Below are positions 29,831-36,567 of a stretch of DNA of 36,567 nt, in pieces. The notes below the pieces were generated by a model. The model did not search any database. It was not told the origin of the DNA and saw only the letters and a program-made list of their open reading frames with translations. Position 1 is the stretch's first letter; each line of letters starts with the position of its first letter. This DNA is from Christensenella sp. UBA4636 (GTDB lineage: Bacteria > Bacillota > Clostridia > Christensenellales > Borkfalkiaceae), in the NCBI GenBank assembly GCA_002405915.1, contig DHMS01000003.1:42147-78713 (forward strand). Reading direction: 5' to 3'. The position numbers were made by a program, and so were the translations under genes.

Positions 29831-32800
29831 TTAGCCGCCGATATTGCCGCCCGTTGTTAACTTCTTCATTTCGTAAGCTTTGCTAACGAGTTCGGTCAAA
29901 AGCGCGGAAGTCGTCATTCCTTTCCAGTTTTCGTTGCCGATAATTTCAGTCAAAGCCTGAGCAACGGTGACTTTCGTGGTACCGTCGGCGTTCTTTTCAA
30001 CAGCCGCTTTCAAATCGATTACGCCGTAATCACCCATCTGTCCGACTGTTGCCTCTTCAAGCTTAGTCTTCATAACGCTTGTCGCTTCTTTGACTTTTAC
30101 GCCTTTAAGAAGCTTCATCGGGTTACTTTCGTCGTTTTCGTCGATTTTAATAATTTGGTCAACAGTCAACTCATCGACTTTATCTTGAAGAGCTTCGCCC
30201 GTTATTTCGCTTATCTTGAAGTCCGCTACCGCAAGAGCAACGCCGGTTACTTCTTTGCCGTTACCGTCTTTCCAGACCTTGCTCGTTTCGTCATAGGTAT
30301 AACCCATAATCTCGCCGACTAAAACGTTGTCGATACCGCTTGCAAGTTTGCCAATCGGGGTGTTGCCTACTATTTTGAGAACTCTGTTGCCGTTTACGGT
30401 TTCGGAGCCTAAAACGTCGGTTATAGTCCAGGTTTTTACCGTTTCGTCGAGGTTATCAAGGTTGCCTATCGTTTCGGAAGCCATCTTAGCCATAACGCCC
30501 GTAACGGTCGTTTCGCCGTTCTTCCAAACGTTTGCCGTATCGTCGTAGGTGTAACCCAAGATTTCGCCTATCTGCCAGCCGTCGATGGTTTCCGCGTTCA
30601 AGTCGCCTATCTTTTCGTCCGCGACTTTACCGAGAATACCTTTAACTTCCGTTTCGCCGTTCTTCCAAACCTTGTTAGCTTCGTCATAGGTATACCCCAT
30701 AACTTCGCCGATATACCAATCGTCTACTATATTATTGAAATCGGTGAGTTCGTTAACCGTGCAGTCGGCAACTTTCGCCATAACGCCGTTAACGACCGTT
30801 TCGCCGTTCTTCCAAGCCTTTGCCGTATCGTCGTAGGTGTAACCTAAAACTTCGCCGACTTGAACGTCTTTTATCGCGTCGAGAATGACGGAGTAAGCGT
30901 CGCCGCTCATTATACCGCCGATTGTGAGCGAGTACATGGTCTTTTTGAGGATTGCCTCGGTGCCTTCGCCGAAGTTATATTCCGCGCCGTCCTTATCGAG
31001 CCACTTGCCGTTTTCGTAAGTGTTGTTGCCGTTATCGAGCAAGTACCCGAGCATAACTTTGCCGAACATTTCGTCGCCGAAGAGGTAATCGGAACCGCCG
31101 TCCTTCAACCCGTCGTAAACGTCCTTAGGCGTTACGTTCAACACGACTTCTATAAGCGCGGCATAAGTACCCGTCGCAGCGTAAGTTTCGCCGTCAAATG
31201 AAACGCTTCCCGTATAGAACGCGGGCATCTTGTTAGCAACCACCGTAAGCGTATCTTTCAAATACGCGCCGAACGGCTTGTTGATTTTGCCCTTTATCCA
31301 GCCTAAGTTAGTTGCGTTTTTAACGAGTTCGTAAAGGGTAATGTTGTAATAATCGTTCATGAGAACGTCGAATCCGCCGGTTACTACGTACTTACCGTCT
31401 ACGAGTTCGTATTCCTGGTTAATGCCGAGTCTGTCCGCGACATTTTTGACGATGTCCGCGGCGGCGTCGCCTACGCTTATCGAAGCGCATATACTCTTAA
31501 CGCCGTCCTTGAAGCCTTTCTTGAAGTCGTTGAGCTTGACGGAAAGAATCTTTCTTACGGCGTCTTTACCGTAAGGAGCTTCCGCCGCAATGTCAAAGGA
31601 AGTGCCTGCAATCGAGTTGATAAATTCCTGTACGTCGTTTACCGAAAGCTCGCCGAGCTTGTCGAAAGTCAAATCCTTAAACGTGACCTTGCCGGTAGAG
31701 CAATCGATAATATCGTTCACGCTTACGGCAAACAAAGCCTTCATGACCGCCGATTGCTTGACTTCGTCTTTCTTGATAAATCCGCTTACGACGTCGCCTA
31801 TCGTCGTCGCTCCGAAAACAGCCTCTACGGACTTCTTTTCGAGCGCGAGCGCGAGGTAATCGGGGATAGTAACGTTGCCGACTACTTTGAGCGCGGAGTT
31901 ATCCGCCCACTTCGTATAGAAGAGCGAAACCGCGTCGCCGAGCGTTACTTCGTCGAAAGTTCCCGCTATCCTATTATATATAGCGTCCGCGTTTTTGTCT
32001 TTTATCGTCGCGTAAACGTCCTCTATAATTCCGCCGACCGTCAAGGAGTAAGCGGCTTTAACGAATTCGTTTTCTTCGTTCTTATCGGGTACCATATCGG
32101 AGATAAGGTCGCCGAGCGTGATTTTTTCGAGTGCGCCCGAAACAGACTTTTTGCCGAGGACAACGCCGACTACGTCGCAAAGTTCCAACGAACAAACAGA
32201 CTTGGTAACGGAAAGCTCGTTGTACTTATCCGTAAACAGAGATACGATATCGCCGAAAGAAGTGTCGCCGTACACGGTAACGAGATAATCGTATACCGCG
32301 GTCTTCTTGTCGGTTTTGTCGGTTATTATATCGATAATTCCTTTTACGGAAATATCGTAAGTGTTGGCAACGAATTTGTTTTCATTCCACTTTTCGGGCA
32401 TAAAGGATTCGATGAGTCCGCCGACCGTTACGCCGCCGAACACCGCTTCCGCACTCTTTTTGCCGAGCGCGAACGAAACGTAATCCATCACAGCGATTTC
32501 GCCTGCCGTCTTAAGCGGGCTAATCTTTTCGTAATCGGCGTAGAAGAGTTCGATTATGCTTCCCGTCGGAACCTTGCCGAACATTTCGTAAATATCGTCG
32601 TAAAGCGCGTTGCCGTCTTTATTTTTAACGAAGTCGGAAACGGTATTGATGACATCGCCGACTGTCACCGCATAAACTGCTTTTATAAATTCGTTATCGT
32701 TGTACTTTTCGGGGATAAACGAGCCTAAGAGGTCGCCGAAAGTTATGCCGCCGATTGTCGCGTCGACCGATTTTTTACCGGTGAACATGTCGAGGTAATC

Positions 32801-35800
32801 GGTGATGAGAATGTCGCCTACCGCGCGCAAAGCGGAGTTAGCCGCCCAGTCGGGATAGAAGAGCGCGATTGCGCTGCCGAGGATAACGCCGTCTAATTTT
32901 TCGCAAACTCTGTTGTAAATAGGCGTAAAGTCTTTGGTCTTAATGAAGTCCGCGGCGTAGCGCGCTATTCCGCCGACCGTTACGTCGTAAACCGCCTTAA
33001 CGAAGTCGTTAGTTTCATACTTATCGGGAACGAACGATTCGATGAGTTCGCCGACCGTAATGTTGCCGAACACCGCCTCCGCACTCTTCTTGCCGAGGAG
33101 TACCGCCGCGTAGTCGGTAATCTTAATAGAACCGAGCGCGTTGAGAGGGGAAACGGTTGCCCAATCGGGGTAGACGAGCGAAATTACGCTGCCCATTACC
33201 ACTTCGCCGAATTTTTCTTCTATCTTATTATAAAGATTATCTTTGTCGAATTCCGCGATAAGCTCTATAACTTCGCCGACGTTAATCGTGTACGCCGCTT
33301 TTACGAATTCGTTGCTTTCGTACTTTTCGGGTACTATGTCGCCGAGCAAACCGCCTACCGTTACCTTAGAGAGCGTATCCGAAACCGACTTAAAGCCGCA
33401 AAGCATCGCAGAGACATCCGCTATCTTTATCTGTCCTACTTCGCTTAAAGCGGAAACGTCCGTCCATTTATCGTAGAAGAGTTCGATTGCGTCGCCGATA
33501 ACCGCGTCGCCGAACTTAGCCGCAACGAGGTTATTGATTTTGGCTTTCGTAACGCCGCCGTCTACAAGGTCTAAAATATCGTTTACGCAAAGCGAAGAAA
33601 TCGCTACGACAACCTTGTTGTCTTTATATTTTTCGGGAACGATGTCGTCCGTCAAATCTTTGATTGAAACGTCGCCGAACACCGCTTCGAGGCTTCTTTG
33701 TCCCAAGAGAACGCCGGCATAGTCGGAAACCTTAATGCCGAAAACGGTTTCGAGCGCGTCGATATCTTTCCAGCCGGTCCAGAAATTGTCAACCGCGTCG
33801 CCTACGGTCACGTCGCCGTAAATTTCAACGAGGTAGTTATAGAGCGCGGCTCTTCTGCCCGTCTTGCTTTCCCAGATATCGAGAACGCCGTCGATAGAAA
33901 TTTTGTAAGTCGCCGCGACAAACGCGTTGTCCTCATACTTTTCGGGTACGAAGTTGCGGAGGATATCGCCTATCGTCATTCCGCCGAAAGCCTTTCTTAC
34001 GAGAGCTTCCCAATCGCCCGAGTAAATATCCTTGAGTTCGATATTGAGTACCGAAGCGATGGAATCTTTCAAAACGTCGGAAGTAACTATCCATTCGTCC
34101 TTTTCGCCGAGTTCGACTTTGACGGGGGTAAACTTATTGAGAACGTAACCGATAATATCGCCGATTTTGATAACGCCCGTCTTTTCTTTCCAGAAATCCC
34201 AACTCTTGTAGTTGTGGTAAACTTCGTCAACGTTTAAATTGAGAACGAGCTTCGAAAGGTTCTTGAATTCGTTGTCTATGTAAACTTCGCCCGTAGCTTC
34301 GTTATAGGAAGCCCATTCGGGTTTAAAGGGGATAGCGTGGGTTAACGCGTAATAGAAGTCGCCGAGCGTGAGGGCTTTCACGTTTGCTTTTACGCCGCCT
34401 TGTTCTTTACCCGTCGCAATCGTTACGACGAGGTCGGCTATCTTCATATCGAGGAAGTTTTCGTCGAAGTTGGTCGTAACCTTTTCGCCGTCTTTTTGGT
34501 AAATTCCGTCAACTTCCGTGTAGCCGAACGCCGCGCCGAAGAAGTCGCCGAAAGTAACGTCGCCTAAAAGGTCGTTAATAACGTCGGTCGGGTTCTTGGC
34601 TCTCGTCAAGTCGAGGAAGTCGCCGAGCGTTTTATCCATCAAAATCCCGAGGAATTCGTTGCAGTTCCACTTGCCGTTTTCTTTCTTCAAACCGATAACG
34701 TCGCCGAGGCGAATTTCGCCGATAGCGTTTTCGAGAGCGGTCACGAAAGTATCGAGCGTGTAATCTTCCTTTTCCTTGATAAGGTCGCCGAACCTTATAT
34801 CGAGAAGTCCTTTTAAAAGCGCGTTGGAATTTATGAAGTCTTTCGCCTTTTCGGGGAGAATATCGTCGAGTGCGTCGCCGAGCGTTATGTCGGACAAGCC
34901 GAGGTTTAAGTTTTCCAAAAGCCTGTCGAGAATATGGTCGGTGCCGCTGCCTATTATGCTTGAAACGGTCATCTGTCCGAGTTTTTTGACGATGAGCGGA
35001 ATTTTGTCCTCGTCCATAAAGGTCTTGAACACCGTTTCAATCGTCATATCCCCCGCAACAGCTTCAATCGTCTTGATAACGTCGCCGTCGCCCTTTAAAA
35101 CGTCGCCGATATTGAGCGTTGCGAGAACGCCTAAAAGACCGTCCGCCTTGTTGCCGTCCTTGTCTACCCATTCGCCGTCGTCGGTCTTTTCGTAACCGAC
35201 CACGTAGCCGAGTTCTATGCCGGAAATAAGTTTGTCGGCGTTGAATTCGTATTTGCCCGCTTCGTTTTTAAGGAACAAATCGCGGACTTCGACCGAGCCG
35301 AACATACGCGTGTATTTTGCGATTTCGCCCGCAATCTCTTTGCCCGTGACTGAAGCGACGGTATCGAGGACTTCGGCAATCTTCATTTTACCTATCGTCA
35401 AAAGGTCGCCTTCTACAAGCTCCGTAACCACGTCGGAGCCGGAAGCGATATCTATAATCGCGCCGAACTCAACGTCCGCAACGAGATTGAGTATGCCGAG
35501 TTGAGAAGCCGATTCTTCTTTTACGGTATAAGTGAATTTATGAGCCTGCTCGTCGTACGTCGCGTCGAACACGGACGGAAGAAGCGAGCCGAGTTTAAGC
35601 TTTTTGATAGCCGAAAGGAAGCCGAGTTCTTCGGAACCTTCGGCGGAATTTATAAGTTCCCACACGGAGAGGTCGCCGAGCGCGGCTTGCGCTTCGCGGC
35701 TTAATAAGTCGTCTATGGGTTTGCCCGTAACGGTCGGCACAAAAACGTATAACGCTCTCACCCTGATACTGCCGAGGAACTTATCCATACCCGACAAAAA

Positions 35801-36142
35801 CGAAAGTATGGAAACGTTTTCAAGCGCTTTAAGGTCGTTATCCGTCGCCGTAGAAGTGTCTACGCCCGCCGCTTTAAGCACGCCCGCCATATCGAGTCCG
35901 TATTCTTTCTCGATACGCGCAAGGGTATATTCGTCCGGGTTTTTAGTCGCTTGAACGATAAGTTCGGCGAGCTGTTCTATCGTCGAGTTCTTTATTTCGC
36001 CGATAGGCTCTTCGATACCGCTAAGCGGCTTGACGTTTTTGTACGCCCAGTAAGCCCCGACGCCGACCCCGCCGATAAGCGAAACCACGCCGAAGAGCAT
36101 GCCAAGCAAGAATGCCGTAAATCTTCTGAAAAGACCGCTCAT
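29831..36142 (-). CDS. Giant membrane-anchored repeat protein of unknown function
   Basis: The gene encodes 2103 residues and I do not recognise a family. Residues about 8-33 (FTAFLLGMLFGVVSLIGGVG and onward) are one transmembrane helix or uncleaved signal; the rest is probably extracytoplasmic. The body is built from short units around the motif hydrophobic-T/S-V/I-G-D (VTVGD, ITLGD, IKIGD), spaced about 25-30 residues. From about residue 718 to 1441 these form seven units of about 103 residues, each with VPEKYEDN-like, VYDVTVGG-like, VTVGDAV-like and ITDYAAVLLGKKS-like segments. Near the C-terminus (about 1750-1950) are four units containing GYTYDDTAKAWKNGE-like sequence. The end (KKLTTGGNIGG) has no LPXTG. 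It has its own promoter and a GGAGAG ribosome-binding site and is the largest gene here, beside the rpsF operon. A long elastic surface or envelope-spanning protein is one possibility. Confidence 0.85.
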   Translation of the reverse strand: MSGLFRRFTAFLLGMLFGVVSLIGGVGVGAYWAYKNVKPLSGIEEPIGEIKNSTIEQLAELIVQATKNPDEYTLARIEKEYGLDMAGVLKAAGVDTSTATDNDLKALENVSILSFLSGMDKFLGSIRVRALYVFVPTVTGKPIDDLLSREAQAALGDLSVWELINSAEGSEELGFLSAIKKLKLGSLLPSVFDATYDEQAHKFTYTVKEESASQLGILNLVADVEFGAIIDIASGSDVVTELVEGDLLTIGKMKIAEVLDTVASVTGKEIAGEIAKYTRMFGSVEVRDLFLKNEAGKYEFNADKLISGIELGYVVGYEKTDDGEWVDKDGNKADGLLGVLATLNIGDVLKGDGDVIKTIEAVAGDMTIETVFKTFMDEDKIPLIVKKLGQMTVSSIIGSGTDHILDRLLENLNLGLSDITLGDALDDILPEKAKDFINSNALLKGLLDIRFGDLIKEKEDYTLDTFVTALENAIGEIRLGDVIGLKKENGKWNCNEFLGILMDKTLGDFLDLTRAKNPTDVINDLLGDVTFGDFFGAAFGYTEVDGIYQKDGEKVTTNFDENFLDMKIADLVVTIATGKEQGGVKANVKALTLGDFYYALTHAIPFKPEWASYNEATGEVYIDNEFKNLSKLVLNLNVDEVYHNYKSWDFWKEKTGVIKIGDIIGYVLNKFTPVKVELGEKDEWIVTSDVLKDSIASVLNIELKDIYSGDWEALVRKAFGGMTIGDILRNFVPEKYEDNAFVAATYKISIDGVLDIWESKTGRRAALYNYLVEIYGDVTVGDAVDNFWTGWKDIDALETVFGIKVSDYAGVLLGQRSLEAVFGDVSIKDLTDDIVPEKYKDNKVVVAISSLCVNDILDLVDGGVTKAKINNLVAAKFGDAVIGDAIELFYDKWTDVSALSEVGQIKIADVSAMLCGFKSVSDTLSKVTVGGLLGDIVPEKYESNEFVKAAYTINVGEVIELIAEFDKDNLYNKIEEKFGEVVMGSVISLVYPDWATVSPLNALGSIKITDYAAVLLGKKSAEAVFGNITVGELIESFVPDKYETNDFVKAVYDVTVGGIARYAADFIKTKDFTPIYNRVCEKLDGVILGSAIALFYPDWAANSALRAVGDILITDYLDMFTGKKSVDATIGGITFGDLLGSFIPEKYNDNEFIKAVYAVTVGDVINTVSDFVKNKDGNALYDDIYEMFGKVPTGSIIELFYADYEKISPLKTAGEIAVMDYVSFALGKKSAEAVFGGVTVGGLIESFMPEKWNENKFVANTYDISVKGIIDIITDKTDKKTAVYDYLVTVYGDTSFGDIVSLFTDKYNELSVTKSVCSLELCDVVGVVLGKKSVSGALEKITLGDLISDMVPDKNEENEFVKAAYSLTVGGIIEDVYATIKDKNADAIYNRIAGTFDEVTLGDAVSLFYTKWADNSALKVVGNVTIPDYLALALEKKSVEAVFGATTIGDVVSGFIKKDEVKQSAVMKALFAVSVNDIIDCSTGKVTFKDLTFDKLGELSVNDVQEFINSIAGTSFDIAAEAPYGKDAVRKILSVKLNDFKKGFKDGVKSICASISVGDAAADIVKNVADRLGINQEYELVDGKYVVTGGFDVLMNDYYNITLYELVKNATNLGWIKGKINKPFGAYLKDTLTVVANKMPAFYTGSVSFDGETYAATGTYAALIEVVLNVTPKDVYDGLKDGGSDYLFGDEMFGKVMLGYLLDNGNNTYENGKWLDKDGAEYNFGEGTEAILKKTMYSLTIGGIMSGDAYSVILDAIKDVQVGEVLGYTYDDTAKAWKNGETVVNGVMAKVADCTVNELTDFNNIVDDWYIGEVMGYTYDEANKVWKNGETEVKGILGKVADEKIGDLNAETIDGWQIGEILGYTYDDTANVWKNGETTVTGVMAKMASETIGNLDNLDETVKTWTITDVLGSETVNGNRVLKIVGNTPIGKLASGIDNVLVGEIMGYTYDETSKVWKDGNGKEVTGVALAVADFKISEITGEALQDKVDELTVDQIIKIDENDESNPMKLLKGVKVKEATSVMKTKLEEATVGQMGDYGVIDLKAAVEKNADGTTKVTVAQALTEIIGNENWKGMTTSALLTELVSKAYEMKKLTTGGNIGG

Positions 36143-36203
36143 AAATTCTCTCCTACGGGCAAAATTTTAAATATTGCCCTATAAATAGATTATGACTGTA
36201 TTT

Positions 36204-36232
36204 ATTATATAATTAAACGTCGTCTTTGTCAA
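36204..36232 (-). promoter_or_regulatory. Promoter of the giant repeat protein gene
   Basis: TTGACA (36227-36232, minus strand) and TATAAT (36204-36209) are separated by 17 bases. The leader contains a GGGCAA/TTGCCC inverted repeat just before the ribosome-binding site. Confidence 0.85.
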
Positions 36233-36404
36233 TGCTCTTTTTTAGAAAAAATCATATTTTAAAGTGAATTTTCGGTGAATTTATGACGGCAAAATTCAAC
36301 TTTTGTCACCCGAATTTTATTTTCGGCAACAAAAAATCCGCCCGTAAAAGCGTTGCAACCGTCCAAAACAGCGGAATAACGCGCTTATAGGCAGACTTTT
36401 AAGA

Positions 36405-36567
36405 AATTGAAAGTTGAAAATTGAAAATTGAAAGTTATGCTATACATCGACCTTCCCCCTTGTGGGGTAGACTTTCCCGACAGCGGGAAAGGTGGCACGC
36501 CTTTGGCGTGACGAAAAGGGGGGCGGCTCCGCCAAGGAGCGGGCGGACCGCCGTCGCAAGTCGGCTT
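36405..36567. repeat. Heptad and GC-rich hairpin repeat at the contig end
   Basis: Four TTGAAAR heptads (about 36406-36436) precede a chain of inverted repeats: CCCCCTTGTGGGG, CTTTCCCGACAGCGGGAAAG, CACGCCTTTGGCGTG and GGCGGCTCCGCC, then GGACCGCCGTCGCAAGTCGGC. The first and last blocks match those at 13884-13920. The window stops inside this element. The rest of 36233-36404 is AT-rich and I see no gene in it. Confidence 0.7.

Noticed and set aside
31754..32728. 324-codon open frame antisense to the giant repeat gene
   Set aside because: It is a shadow of the repeats on the other strand. Its composition follows the repeat period, it has no ribosome-binding site, and similar shadows recur along the gene.

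Overview
The window looks like one metagenomic contig from a spore-forming, gut-type member of the Bacillota (class Clostridia). Three things point there: the gene order rpmG-secE-nusG-rplK-rplA-rplJ-rplL, spmA/spmB, and a secreted protein combining BspA-type leucine-rich repeats with InlB B-repeats. A Christensenellales-like lineage is my guess; no rRNA or tRNA gene is present to test it. The left end opens with a run of C and the right end stops inside a dispersed repeat, so both edges may be assembly breaks.

Region 1 (1-4060, minus strand) is the ribosomal protein/transcription cluster, with three well-placed sigma-A-type promoters, an L10 leader with attenuator, a terminator between nusG and rplK, and a matched pair of motifs before rplK and rplA that look like L1 autoregulatory sites. 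rpoB should lie just off the left edge; a promoter pointing that way is visible. Region 2 (4164-13022, minus strand) is accessory: an acidic protein, a CPA2 cation/proton antiporter, a 1203-residue secreted papain-like/LRR/InlB protein preceded by a 5'-damaged gene, a Cys-rich probable spore-surface protein, and a PH-like/SHOCT protein. The last is preceded by a structured leader RNA with terminator and antiterminator, the best candidate here for an undescribed regulatory element.

Region 3 (13023-18136) holds rsmA, tatD and metG (minus) and spmA-spmB (plus); a repeat-rich intergenic segment separates rsmA from tatD. Region 4 (18259-25320, minus strand) is a complete F1Fo ATP synthase operon, atpI-like-atpB-E-F-H-A-G-D-C. 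Subunit c carries a Na+-type ligand set and epsilon lacks its C-terminal helical domain; with the antiporter of region 2 this suggests sodium-linked energetics (inference). Region 5 (25424-28596) contains two truncated divergent gene remnants, then a TetR-type regulator and an oleate hydratase, each with its own promoter and terminator.

Region 6 (28642-36567, minus strand) is rpsF-ssb-rpsR with its promoter and leader, preceded by a 2103-codon gene for a membrane-anchored giant repeat protein of unknown function. Three families of non-coding repeats recur in the gaps: GTGRTG-linked hairpin arrays (337-436, 5215-5335, perhaps 6829-6870), GC-rich hairpins often ending in GATGAGG, and TTGAAAR heptads that adjoin them (13884-14174 and 36405-36567). 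All nine -35/-10 promoter pairs listed have exactly 17-base spacers.
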